Part shown: piece by piece, positions 40,555-49,109 of the stretch | How positions within the stretch are numbered: position 1 is the stretch's first letter | Layout: each line of letters opens with the position of its first letter | From: Actinomyces sp. oral taxon 171 str. F0337 | GTDB lineage: Bacteria > Actinomycetota > Actinomycetes > Actinomycetales > Actinomycetaceae | Direction: 5' to 3' | NCBI RefSeq assembly: GCF_005696555.1 | Contig: NZ_CP040005.1 | Coordinates: 1,488,001 to 1,552,000 of the forward strand | DNA: 64,000 nt | Notes under the pieces: generated by a model | What the model saw: the letters and a program-made list of their open reading frames with translations, nothing else | What the model was told of the DNA's origin: nothing | Databases searched by the model: none | Program-made: the position numbers and the translations under genes

Positions 40555-43515
40555 TCACACCGCGGACCAGCTCACCACTCCCCTGTTGAGATCCAGGGAC
40601 GCCTCTGCGGCGCGCATCGACAGGCTGGTGACCGCTCTGGCCTGCTCGGGGCTGGCGTCCGGTGGTGGTGAGAGGCTCGCGATCTGGCCGACGACGTCGA
40701 GCAGCTGCTTGCACCAGCGCACGAAGTCCCCGGCCGTCAGCTCAGTGGCATCCAGGATGTCCGCCAGCTGCGCGCCATCGCACCAGGCCTGGACGGACCC
40801 GGCCAGCGCCGGCTCTGCTCCCGAGGATGCCTCGATGCGGGCCAGGGACTCCAGGTCGTGGATCCGGTGCGAGACTCCCAGCTGTGCGCGCAGGCACTGG
40901 CCGAGCCTGGACCCGGGCGCCACTGGCAGCCCGATCGACTGGGCGCTCAGTCTCGGCTCGTAGACGCAGGCACTCAGCGCCCCGGCCAGCTCCGCGGCGC
41001 TGAGGTCCTCGAAGACTCCCGTGCGCAGGCACTCGGCGATGAGCAGGTCACGCTCGGCGTAGATCCGGGCCAGTACCTTGCCGGCACCGGTGACCCGCAG
41101 CTCGCGCTCCGGGTGGCCCCGGTCCACCGGCCGCAGGTAACCCAGCTCGAGAAGCACCTCGCAGACGGCGTCGAAGAGGCGGGCGATGGTGCCGGTGCGG
41201 GTCTCGATGCGCCGCTGGAGGCGCTCGGCCTCGGCCCGGGCCCGGGACCACTTGCGGCCCACCCGGGTGTGCTCCTCCCGGTCGGGGCAGCCGTGGCAGG
41301 GGTGTGAGCGCATCTCATGGCGCAGGCGCTCAAGGTTCTCGATAGCGCTGTCACGGCGGGCCTGCGCCCGGCTGGAGCGGGTGCGTGTGCGCTTCGTGCC
41401 CCCTTCCAGGTCCCCTGAGCGCAGCGCGTCGACCAGACGCTGAACAAGCCGGTCCCGATCCCGGGGGCGGTGCGGATCCACCGAGTCCGCCACCCGCAGC
41501 ACACCCACACGCATGACTCCGTCCGGCGCTGTGTCCAGGGTCAGGCTGGCCACTCGCGAGTCCTCCCCCAGCACCGTGATGGTGGGGGTCCCGGTCCGGT
41601 CGGCACCGACCTCCAGGACAATGCCATGGCGACGGCGCCGCCCCTTGCGGAAGACAACGACGTCACCGCGTCCCAGTGAGCTCATGGTCCGACCCGTCTC
41701 ACTGCGGCGCGCCGCGGCCTTGTCCCGCGACAGGTCCGCCTCGGCCTCGGCAATGGCCTGGCGCAGGGAGGCGTACTCTCGGAAGTCGCCCAGACGGCAC
41801 ATCATGTCCTTCTCCAGGCCCTCCAGACTGCGGCGCTTGCGGCGAGCCTGAGCAGCCAGCTCCACGACGCCGCGGTCGGCCTGGAACTGGGCGAAGGACT
41901 GCTCAAGCACCTCACGTACCCGCGTGCGCGGCATGCGCTCAAGCAGGTTGACGGCCATGTTGTAGGTCGGGCGGAAGGCGGAGACCAGCGGGTAGGTGCG
42001 CCGGGAGGCCAGCGAGGAGACCGTGGCCGGCTCGACGTCGTCAGCCGCCAGCACGACGGCGTGGCCCTCCACATCGATGCCGCGGCGCCCGGCCCGCCCC
42101 GTCAGCTGGGTGTACTCCCCCGGGCTGAGGGTGACATGAGCCGAGCCGTTCCACTTGCGCAGTGACTCCAGGACCACGGTGCGGGCGGGCATGTTGATCC
42201 CCAGTGCCAGGGTCTCGGTGGCATAGACGACCTTGACCAGGCCCGCGCTGAAGAGCTCCTCCACCGTCTCCTTGAACACCGGCAGCAGACCCGCGTGGTG
42301 GGCCGCGACGCCGCGCTCCAGGGCGTGGGCCCAGAAGTGGAAGCCGAGGACCCCCAGGTCGCCGGCGGGGATGTCAGCGGTGCGCCGCTCAATGACCTCG
42401 CGGATCCGGGCGGCCTCGGCCTCGGTGGTCAGGTCCACCCCGGCGTTGACCACCTGGTGGACGGCCTGCTCGCAGCCCGCCCGGGAGAAGACGAAGACGA
42501 TCGCGGGCAGAAGGCGCGCCCCCTCCAGGGCCGTGACGACCTGCAGTCGGGAGGGCGGCTTCAACCTGGCCGTGCGGGCCCCTCCTTCGCCACGGCGAGG
42601 CGCCCGTCCGCCTCGTGCGGAGCGCTTCCAGGGCTGCGGTCCCCTGGCCGAATCGCCGCCGCGGCCGCGGTAGCCATTCTTGGAGCCACCTCCGGAAGCG
42701 GCGGCACGCCGAGCCTGCTTGACCGCCTTGAGCAGCTCGGGGTTGAGCGGGGGCTGCCCCGTCCGCTCCGCCTGCTGCTCCAGCTCGGGCTGCTCGGACT
42801 GGTCGAGCTGGTCGGACTGCTCAGCCGGATCCGCGGGATGGGAGTACAACGGCAACAGCCGGCGACCGACCATCATGTGCTGAGTCAGCGGGACGGGGCG
42901 CTCCTCGGAGACGACGACGGCGGTCCTGCCGCGCACCTGGCCGAGCCAGTCGCCGAACTCCTCGGCGTTGGAGACCGTGGCAGACAGGGAGATCACCTGG
43001 ACCTCGGCGGGCAGATGGATGATGACCTCCTCCCACACCGACCCGCGGAAGCGGTCGGCCAGGTAGTGGACCTCGTCCATGACCACGAAGCCCAGCCGGT
43101 CCAGGTCACGCGAGCCCGAGTAGAGCATGTTGCGCAGCACCTCGGTGGTCATGACCACCACGTCCGCGTGAGGGTTGACGGAGGTATCACCGGTCAGCAG
43201 CCCCACCCGTTCCTGACCGTGCCGGGCCACAAGGTCCAGATACTTCTGGTTGCTCAGCGCCTTGATGGGGGCGGTGTAGAAGGTCTTGAGCCCCCGGACC
43301 AGGCCCAGGTGCACGGCGAACTCCCCCACCACCGTCTTGCCGGCGCCCGTTGGAGCCGCGACCAGCACGCCCTCTCCCCTCTCGAGGGCGCCGCAGGCCT
43401 CCTCCTGGAAGGGGTCGAGGGGGAAGTCGTAGCCCTGGGTGAAACGGGCGAGCTCACTGCTGGAGGCGGCCTGTCGACGTCGAGATGCGGCATAGCGCTC
43501 GGCTGGTGAGCTCAT
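40555..43515 (-). CDS. helY: HelY-type (Ski2-like) DEAD/DEVH-box helicase
   Basis: A 986-residue superfamily-2 helicase. Motif I is APTGAGKT at about 53-60, Ia YTAPIKALSNQKY, motif II DEVHYL, motif III SLSATVSN, motif VI QLTGRAGRRGID. An insertion of low-complexity Glu/Gln then Gly/Arg-rich sequence (about 225-320) sits between the RecA domains. The C-terminal half is the DSHCT-type region (KVLARIYAERDLLIAECL, SLSMRAAEASLDLNRG). In mycobacteria HelY (Rv2092c) follows tatA-tatC, the same order as here. RNA helicase function is inferred from the Ski2/Mtr4 family. Confidence 0.93.
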   Translation of the reverse strand: MSSPAERYAASRRRQAASSSELARFTQGYDFPLDPFQEEACGALERGEGVLVAAPTGAGKTVVGEFAVHLGLVRGLKTFYTAPIKALSNQKYLDLVARHGQERVGLLTGDTSVNPHADVVVMTTEVLRNMLYSGSRDLDRLGFVVMDEVHYLADRFRGSVWEEVIIHLPAEVQVISLSATVSNAEEFGDWLGQVRGRTAVVVSEERPVPLTQHMMVGRRLLPLYSHPADPAEQSDQLDQSEQPELEQQAERTGQPPLNPELLKAVKQARRAAASGGGSKNGYRGRGGDSARGPQPWKRSARGGRAPRRGEGGARTARLKPPSRLQVVTALEGARLLPAIVFVFSRAGCEQAVHQVVNAGVDLTTEAEAARIREVIERRTADIPAGDLGVLGFHFWAHALERGVAAHHAGLLPVFKETVEELFSAGLVKVVYATETLALGINMPARTVVLESLRKWNGSAHVTLSPGEYTQLTGRAGRRGIDVEGHAVVLAADDVEPATVSSLASRRTYPLVSAFRPTYNMAVNLLERMPRTRVREVLEQSFAQFQADRGVVELAAQARRKRRSLEGLEKDMMCRLGDFREYASLRQAIAEAEADLSRDKAAARRSETGRTMSSLGRGDVVVFRKGRRRRHGIVLEVGADRTGTPTITVLGEDSRVASLTLDTAPDGVMRVGVLRVADSVDPHRPRDRDRLVQRLVDALRSGDLEGGTKRTRTRSSRAQARRDSAIENLERLRHEMRSHPCHGCPDREEHTRVGRKWSRARAEAERLQRRIETRTGTIARLFDAVCEVLLELGYLRPVDRGHPERELRVTGAGKVLARIYAERDLLIAECLRTGVFEDLSAAELAGALSACVYEPRLSAQSIGLPVAPGSRLGQCLRAQLGVSHRIHDLESLARIEASSGAEPALAGSVQAWCDGAQLADILDATELTAGDFVRWCKQLLDVVGQIASLSPPPDASPEQARAVTSLSMRAAEASLDLNRGVVSWSAV

Positions 43516-43536
43516 GGCAACACCCTACGGTCCGGA

Positions 43537-44508
43537 TCAGTTCTGAGCCGGTAGAAGCAGCCGGACGGCGTCGGGGACGGCCTCAAGGCGCAGGGGCAGC
43601 TCGGCCAGCGGCTCGCCATCAGCGAAGGGGTGAGGAGGCGGACGCAGGCCCCGATCACGGCCGGTTCGCACAGCGAGCGCCTCAATGGTGACGGTGCGGC
43701 TGCGCTCCACGTGGACGGCCGGGTCGGTCAGGTGTGTGCCGCGAAAGAGCCGGCGGAAGAGGGCGAGCAGGTGGGTGCGGCCCACGGGGTCCAGGCGCAG
43801 CACCTCCAGCAGGCCATCGGTGGGGTCGGCCTGGGGCGCCAGGTCCATGCCGCCGCCGACATAACGGGTGTTGGCCGCAGTCAGCAGGAGCGCCGGCCCC
43901 TCCCAGGTGCCCTCGTCGGTGGTGACCCGGTATCCGTAGGGAGCCAGCGTCGCGAGCTCGGCGGTGAAGGCGCGCACGTAGCGTCCCTCACGGGCCGGCC
44001 AGGAGAGGGTGTTGGCGCGGGCGTTGACGGCGGCGTCCACCCCGGCGCTGACCACGGCCAGAGACCATCGACGCTGCGGGGCGAGCAGGGTGCCGTCGGG
44101 GCGGGAGGCGTAGATCGCGTCCACCACTGTAATGGCGCCCTTTCCGGACAGCGCCTGGTTGATGAGGCGGGCAGATTCCGCTGCATCCCTGCTGGGCAGA
44201 CCGAAGTGCCGGGCGATGTCGTTACCGGTGCCGGTGGCCACGATGCCCAGGGGCACACCCGTCGTGGCGACGATGTCCACCCCCAGGTGGACCATGCCGT
44301 CCCCGCCGACGACGACGAATGCCTCGACGTTCCGGTGCGGCCCGTCGCCCAGGAGGGCCCGTCCTGCGTGACGCGCCTGCTCGTAGGAGCTGCCACGCAC
44401 GTGGAGGACCTCGTGGCCGGCCTCGGTGAGGATCCGGCGGGCGACGTCGTCGGCGGCCGCATGACGGCCTCGACCCGAGGAGGGGTTGGACAGCAGAGCG
44501 ATACGCAT
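43537..44508 (-). CDS. Diacylglycerol kinase-like lipid kinase (YegS/DgkB family)
   Basis: A 323-residue lipid kinase. The ATP-binding region has NPSSGRGRHA near the start, VVVGGDGMVH at about 80 and GTGNDIARHFG at about 105, all family hallmarks. A C-terminal beta-sandwich domain completes the fold (GGGMDLAPQADPTDGLLEVL, LFRRLFRGTHLTDPAVH). It phosphorylates a diacylglycerol-like lipid at the membrane, probably to recycle lipids. A 19-bp tandem repeat lies directly upstream, between it and tatC. Confidence 0.9.
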   Translation of the reverse strand: MRIALLSNPSSGRGRHAAADDVARRILTEAGHEVLHVRGSSYEQARHAGRALLGDGPHRNVEAFVVVGGDGMVHLGVDIVATTGVPLGIVATGTGNDIARHFGLPSRDAAESARLINQALSGKGAITVVDAIYASRPDGTLLAPQRRWSLAVVSAGVDAAVNARANTLSWPAREGRYVRAFTAELATLAPYGYRVTTDEGTWEGPALLLTAANTRYVGGGMDLAPQADPTDGLLEVLRLDPVGRTHLLALFRRLFRGTHLTDPAVHVERSRTVTIEALAVRTGRDRGLRPPPHPFADGEPLAELPLRLEAVPDAVRLLLPAQN

Positions 44509-44514
44509 CGAGGC

Positions 44515-44552
44515 AACGGGTACGACAGTTCAGAACGTGTACGACAGTTCAG
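44515..44552. repeat. Tandem 19-bp direct repeat
   Basis: AACGGGTACGACAGTTCAG (44515-44533) and AACGTGTACGACAGTTCAG (44534-44552) are adjacent and differ at one base. It lies between the lipid kinase start (44508) and the tatC stop (44576). It may be a replication duplication or a paired protein site. Confidence 0.85.
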
Positions 44553-44575
44553 CAGAGGTCGGGTGATGCGCCTGA

Positions 44576-45397
44576 CTACTCGGCCAGGGCGGCCTCGAGC
44601 TCGGCGTCGAGCTGGGCACGCTTCTTCTCCACTCGTTTGTCATGCATGATGGAGATGAAGCAGGCCAGGAAGTACAGGCCAGTGACTGGCAGTGCCATGA
44701 AGATCATGGACCAAGCATCGGGTAGCGGATTGGCGAAAGCCATAAAGGTGAAGATGGCAACGACGGCCCAGCGCCAGCCTTTGAGCATCGTGGAACCCTT
44801 CATGAGCCCCAGCATATTGAGGGCGACGAGGAGCTCGGGCAGGAGGAAGGCGAGTCCGAAGACGACCACCAGTCGCATGGTGAAGGACAGGTAGACGCCT
44901 GCGTTGATGAGGCCCGCCGTGGGGCCATCAGGAATGAAGCTGGTGAGGATGGCGACCGCATGCGGCATCACCCAGATCCCCAGGGCGGCGCCGGCGGAGA
45001 ACAACAAGAGTCCCACGACGCCGTAGGACCAAGTGTAGGCCTTCTCCTTGCGGGTCATGCCCGGTCCGACGAAGGCCCAGAACTCGTACATCCACAGTGG
45101 GGCGGAGAACAGGACGCCGAGCCAGATGGAGACCTGGAGTCTCATATCGAAGGAGGCCAAGATCGTGTCGAAATTCAGAGTGAGGTTGGCGCCGCGGGCA
45201 TTGGCGGCATCGATCGGCCGGGTGATAAGTGAGAAGGCCTGTTCGTAGAGCACATAACCCACAACCGACATCACCAGGACACCTAGGGCAGAGATGAAGA
45301 GCCGGTTGCGCAGCTCGCGCAGGTGGTCCCCGATGGACATGCGCGCCTCGGGGTTGTCCTTGCGCCTCGATCGCTTGATCTGAGGGAGCTTGGGCAC
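44576..45397 (-). CDS. tatC: Twin-arginine translocase subunit TatC
   Basis: The Tat receptor that recognises folded precursors with twin-arginine signals. The 273-residue protein has six helices in the family order. It starts with a basic tail and the conserved MSIGDHLRELRNRLFISALG, the cytoplasmic SHLxELR motif in slightly altered form. FMDRLQVSIWLG-type sequence (FDMRLQVSIWLGVLFSAPLWMYEFWAFVGPGMTRKEK) and FGLAFLLPELLVALNMLG are present. It follows tatA by 45 bases in the same operon. A potential client here is RibY, whose N-terminus carries a twin-arginine. Confidence 0.94.
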   Translation of the reverse strand: MPKLPQIKRSRRKDNPEARMSIGDHLRELRNRLFISALGVLVMSVVGYVLYEQAFSLITRPIDAANARGANLTLNFDTILASFDMRLQVSIWLGVLFSAPLWMYEFWAFVGPGMTRKEKAYTWSYGVVGLLLFSAGAALGIWVMPHAVAILTSFIPDGPTAGLINAGVYLSFTMRLVVVFGLAFLLPELLVALNMLGLMKGSTMLKGWRWAVVAIFTFMAFANPLPDAWSMIFMALPVTGLYFLACFISIMHDKRVEKKRAQLDAELEAALAE

Positions 45398-45442
45398 CGC
45401 GGCCTCCTTCGTCTGCAGGTCACCGGCTCTGACCGGATGACA

Positions 45443-45700
45443 TCACTTCTGGGATGAGCCCTCGGCGCTCTGAGCGGTCTGGCCGGACTGGGTGGGCTCG
45501 GTATAGTAGGTGCCCTCCTGCGGCTGCTGAATCTGGGCCTGGGGGTCCTTGGAGTCGTCATCGCGCAGCTCCTTGACCTCCTTCTTGAAGACCTTCATGG
45601 ACTGGCCCACGCTGCGGGCGATGTCAGGCAGCTTGCTGGAGCCGAAGACAAGCAGGACGAGGACAAGCAGGACGACAATGTGCGTCGGAGTGAACTTCAC
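45443..45700 (-). CDS. tatA: Sec-independent translocase protein TatA
   Basis: The pore-forming Tat subunit. An 85-residue protein with one N-terminal helix (residues 5-22, THIVVLLVLVLLVFGSSKLPD), the FGSSKLPDIARSVGQSMKVFKKEVKEL amphipathic helix and a polar Gln/Ser-rich tail. Upstream are the pafBC genes, 111 bases away, on the same strand; tatC follows. The order pafB-pafC-tatA-tatC-helY matches M. tuberculosis (apart from the lipid kinase inserted here). Confidence 0.93.
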   Translation of the reverse strand: MKFTPTHIVVLLVLVLLVFGSSKLPDIARSVGQSMKVFKKEVKELRDDDSKDPQAQIQQPQEGTYYTEPTQSGQTAQSAEGSSQK

Positions 45701-45811
45701 GGTGCTGCTCCTTGTGGTAGGGGCTATCGATACGGGCTGAGTGTAGCCTCCCGGGCGGGCGCCTCAGAACGAGGGTCCTGACGGTTCTCCCCAAGGCGGA
45801 CGGAGCAAGGC

Positions 45812-46828
45812 TCAGCCGTTGTATGAGGTCAGAGCCTGATTAGCGGATGCTGCCGCTTCTTGGGCGAGCTCCGGGGGCTCCACCGCCACGAGATGGCGCC
45901 CCGCTGAGAGGACCAGGCCGATGAGCCAGGCGCGGTCGCGTCCCTCAACGACAACCCTGAGGCTGCCGTCTGCGGTCTCCTCCTGGGACAGGCACGGGAC
46001 CTGCTCGGCGAGCCAGCGGCCCGTTGGTTGGAGAACCAGCGTGGCGCGAGGTCTGTTCCCCGCGGAGTGATCGGCCGCGGGCTGGTTCCTTCTGCGCGAG
46101 GCGCGATGCCGCACGGACGGGATGTCGAGCACCTCAGCCGACGTGATCCGGTCCAGGCGGAAGCTGCGCTCAGCCTTGGCGCTGAGGCACCAGCCCACCA
46201 GCGTCATATGTGATCCATCACTTTCCAGTGTGATCGGATCGACGTCTCGCTCCGAGGGGGTGTCGGTGGCGGAGACATAGACCAGGTGGAGGCGGCGCCT
46301 GTCCTGCAGGGCGGAGCGCACAGCGGCCAGGATCCGGGACGTATGGCTGGAACGTCCGGCGTGCGCGGGGTCTGGGCCGGTGGAGGTGATGGTTCCCGGA
46401 TCGACGCGGGTGTCGGAGTCCTCGGTGGGGGGGCCAGAGCTGAGCAGGGCGGTCACCGCCTGCTGGGTGGAGGCGATCACGGGCGCGGAGGCGTCATCGT
46501 CGGCCAGGAGGTCGGCGAGCACCCTGAGCGCCATGAGCAGAGAGATCGCCTCCTGCCGGGTGAGGCGAACCGGGCGGTCCAGCCCCAGTGGTTCGGACAG
46601 CCGCAGGCGCCCGGCCTCGAAGTCCGAGGCGTCGAAGTCCACGAGGTCCCCGTGCATGCCGCCGGGCAATCCGGAGACCCACAGCGTGTTGACGTCGCGC
46701 TCAATGACGGCCGGGGGCACGCCGAAGTGCTCGGCGGCCTCCTTGACGGTCACGCCGGGGTTCTCCGCGACCCAGGCGGGCAGGGCCAGCAGCCGCGTGA
46801 GCTGGTCGGAGGCGGATACGCGAGCCAT
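45812..46828 (-). CDS. pafC: WYL-domain regulator PafC
   Basis: The partner of PafB in a transcription activator of the mycobacterial SOS-independent DNA damage response. The 338-residue protein has an N-terminal winged helix (VSASDQLTRLLALPAWVAENPGVTVKEAAEHFGV) and a C-terminal WYL-type module (RRLHLVYVSATDTPSERDVDPITLES, LVGWCLSAKAERSFRLDRI). ATG 46828 is preferred because AGGGGAG lies just upstream; GTG 46834 overlaps the pafB stop. Translational coupling to pafB is likely either way. Confidence 0.88.
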   Translation of the reverse strand: MARVSASDQLTRLLALPAWVAENPGVTVKEAAEHFGVPPAVIERDVNTLWVSGLPGGMHGDLVDFDASDFEAGRLRLSEPLGLDRPVRLTRQEAISLLMALRVLADLLADDDASAPVIASTQQAVTALLSSGPPTEDSDTRVDPGTITSTGPDPAHAGRSSHTSRILAAVRSALQDRRRLHLVYVSATDTPSERDVDPITLESDGSHMTLVGWCLSAKAERSFRLDRITSAEVLDIPSVRHRASRRRNQPAADHSAGNRPRATLVLQPTGRWLAEQVPCLSQEETADGSLRVVVEGRDRAWLIGLVLSAGRHLVAVEPPELAQEAAASANQALTSYNG

Positions 46829-46830
46829 GG

Positions 46831-47868
46831 TCACTCCCCTTCCGGTGCCGTCAGCCCCGCGGCGCCTCGCAGGTGGGACAGGACCGCCTGGCGCAAGGAG
46901 TCGGGGGCGAGGACGACGACGGCCTCGCCAAGAGCGGCAACGGTTCCGGCGAAGGAGAAGGAATCCTCATACTCCACGGCGATGAGATCACGGCCCTCCA
47001 GGTGCGCAGGCAGGTCTGCCTGTGAAGCCTGAGCCGGATCGGGGCGGGCGCCGGCCAGACGCAGCCCCAGGGCCCGCCCTGGCAGAGCGGCGAGCAGTGC
47101 ACGCCGGCGGCTGGGCGCCTTGGTGGGAAGACGGGTGAAAGCCCCGGGGTGCCCATGGACGGTGACTGACCCGGTCATGCGGGCCAGGCGGAAGGTCAGC
47201 AGCCTGGTGGCGCTTCCTTCATATCGCCCTGGTTCCTCGGTGCTGTCCGTGTCGAGAGTGCCGGAGGGCTCGACGGCGTCGAGGTACCAGGCGCCCTCGG
47301 CCAGGCGCAGATGATGCGGCTCGACAGTACGGGCCCGGGTGCTGCCCGAGCGGGCGGAGACGTAGTCGAAGGTGACCAGGCGGCGCTCGTCGACCGCGGT
47401 GATGAGCTCCTCGGGGATCTCGTCACCGGACAGATCAGCGGTGAGGGCCGGCAGGCCGGCGGAGCTGCTTCCCGCCGGTCCCTCACTGACGGCGCGCAGC
47501 TTGGTCAGGGCCCGCCGGGCCGTGGCGGGAAGACCACCGTCGCGCCAGGCGGAGGCCGCCAGGCTCAGGCAGGCGGCCTGCTCGGCGCTCAGATGCAGCG
47601 CGGGCAGGATGTAGTCCTCCTCAACGACCCGGTACCGGGGCTCCTCGGGGCGTCCTGTGGTGGTCACCTCAATGCCGAGCTCGCGCAGCGTGTCCTTGTC
47701 CCGCTCGAACTTGCGGCGAGCCGAGACCGGGTTGGTGGAGGCGTCCGCCAAGGCGTATCCCGGCACGCTGGCCACGAGCTCCTCGGCGCTCAGGCCGGTG
47801 GTGCTGTTGCGCAAGGTGAGCAGAAGGCTCACCAGGCGCTCCTCAGTGCTACGGATCTGCTCGCTCAC
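46831..47868 (-). CDS. pafB: WYL-domain regulator PafB
   Basis: First of the pafBC pair. A 345-residue protein with an N-terminal winged helix (STEERLVSLLLTLRNSTTGLSAEELVASVPGY, RKFERDKDTLRELGIEV) and a WYL domain where the eponymous motif reads AWYLDAVEPSG after TVEPHHLRLAEG. WYL domains sense DNA damage products, probably single-stranded DNA. The start is GTG 47868 with a GGGGGA site upstream; longer in-frame starts extend into the divergent DUF3866 gene. Named by adjacency and synteny. Confidence 0.88.
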   Translation of the reverse strand: MSEQIRSTEERLVSLLLTLRNSTTGLSAEELVASVPGYALADASTNPVSARRKFERDKDTLRELGIEVTTTGRPEEPRYRVVEEDYILPALHLSAEQAACLSLAASAWRDGGLPATARRALTKLRAVSEGPAGSSSAGLPALTADLSGDEIPEELITAVDERRLVTFDYVSARSGSTRARTVEPHHLRLAEGAWYLDAVEPSGTLDTDSTEEPGRYEGSATRLLTFRLARMTGSVTVHGHPGAFTRLPTKAPSRRRALLAALPGRALGLRLAGARPDPAQASQADLPAHLEGRDLIAVEYEDSFSFAGTVAALGEAVVVLAPDSLRQAVLSHLRGAAGLTAPEGE

Positions 47869-47936
47869 GGTCCCCCAGCCTAGAAGAGTCCGGTGGCCTG
47901 CGGCTGGAGACGCGCGTACCCGGATAGTCTGCCGCC

Positions 47937-49109
47937 ATGATGTGGCGCGACGGCGTAGTGACCGGGACCAGGACGGCATGGGGGCCTGCGGGGAGATCCT
48001 GCGCCGAGCTGGAGGTGGAGATCGTCGGGGCTCCCAGCGGTGCGGGCAGCCTGCTGCCCGGCCAGAGGGTCCGCGCGGTCGCCTACGAGGCCCTCACCGG
48101 GCTGCCCGCCGCCGAGGAACGGGTGAGGCTGGAGGTCTCGGCCCTCGACCGCGCCCTGGGCACGGGTGGGCACGCCATGGTCAGCTCTCGCCTGGACGTC
48201 CTACCCACCGACCCTCCGCGCGAGGGACACCTCGTCAAGGCCCGCTACATGCCGGACCAGGTCATGGTCACCGGCGTTGACGAGCAGGGCACGGCCCACC
48301 ACGGCCTGCTGTCCCAGCCGATCGGCAGCCTGGACCTGGAGGGGATGCCGGTGGTGGTGGCCGACCTGCACTCGAGCCTGCCGGCGGTGCTCACCGGCCT
48401 GCGCTCCCCCGACGGCCAGGACCAGCCGCGCGTCGTCTACATCATGACCGACGGCGGGGCCCTGCCCCTGGCCTACTCGCGTGTCGTTGCCGCGCTGAGC
48501 CGGGCCGGGTGGCTGAGCGGGACCATCACGGCCGGGCAGGCCTGGGGCGGCGACATCGAGGCGGTCAGCGTCCACAACGCGCTCCTAGCAGCCCGGCACG
48601 TCCTGCACGCCGACGCCGCCGTCGTCATCCAGGGGCCCGGGAACCTGGGTACCGAGACGCCCTGGGGCTTCTCCGGGGTGGCCTGCGGGGACGCCATCAA
48701 CGCCATCGCCACGCTGGGCGGGCGCCCGGTGGCCTGCCTGCGTGTCTCCCAGGCCGATGCCCGCACCCGCCACCGGGGCGTGTCCCACCACTCGATGACG
48801 GCCTACGGGCGGGTCGCACTGGCAGGGGCCGACGTCGTCGTCCCCGACCTGGAGGGCTCGCTGGGGGCGCAGGTGCGTCAGGAGGCTAAGGCCCTGTGCG
48901 CGCCCCGGCCGGGCGCCGGGCAGCACCGACTCGTCAAGGTTGCCGTTGACGGGCTCCTGGAGCTGCTGCGGGCGGCCGAGGTGGAGACCGGGGTGAGGCT
49001 GTCCACCATGCGACGGGGTTTGGATGAGGACACGGCCGCCTTCATCGCCGCAGCGGCGGCCGGTCGCCATGTCCGCCGGATCCTGGATGCGGGGGCGGTG
49101 AATGGCTGA
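47937..49109 (+). CDS. DUF3866 family protein
   Basis: A 390-residue protein of the actinobacterial DUF3866 family. Recognisable parts are ELEVEIVGAPSGAGSLLPGQRVRAVAYEALTG, the strand VKARYMPDQVMVTGVDEQG, PVVVADLHSSLPAVLTGLR, YIMTDGGALPLAYSRVVAAL and VVIQGPGNLGTETPWGFSGVACGDA. No signal peptide or membrane helix. Function is unknown. Its last 8 bases overlap the histidine kinase gene, so the two are translationally linked, which is unusual and worth attention. The 68-base gap to pafB is a divergent promoter. Confidence 0.85.
   Translation: MMWRDGVVTGTRTAWGPAGRSCAELEVEIVGAPSGAGSLLPGQRVRAVAYEALTGLPAAEERVRLEVSALDRALGTGGHAMVSSRLDVLPTDPPREGHLVKARYMPDQVMVTGVDEQGTAHHGLLSQPIGSLDLEGMPVVVADLHSSLPAVLTGLRSPDGQDQPRVVYIMTDGGALPLAYSRVVAALSRAGWLSGTITAGQAWGGDIEAVSVHNALLAARHVLHADAAVVIQGPGNLGTETPWGFSGVACGDAINAIATLGGRPVACLRVSQADARTRHRGVSHHSMTAYGRVALAGADVVVPDLEGSLGAQVRQEAKALCAPRPGAGQHRLVKVAVDGLLELLRAAEVETGVRLSTMRRGLDEDTAAFIAAAAAGRHVRRILDAGAVNG

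Noticed and set aside
42295..43509. A 404-codon open frame antisense to helY
   Set aside because: Same antisense artefact; helY motifs on the minus strand are complete.
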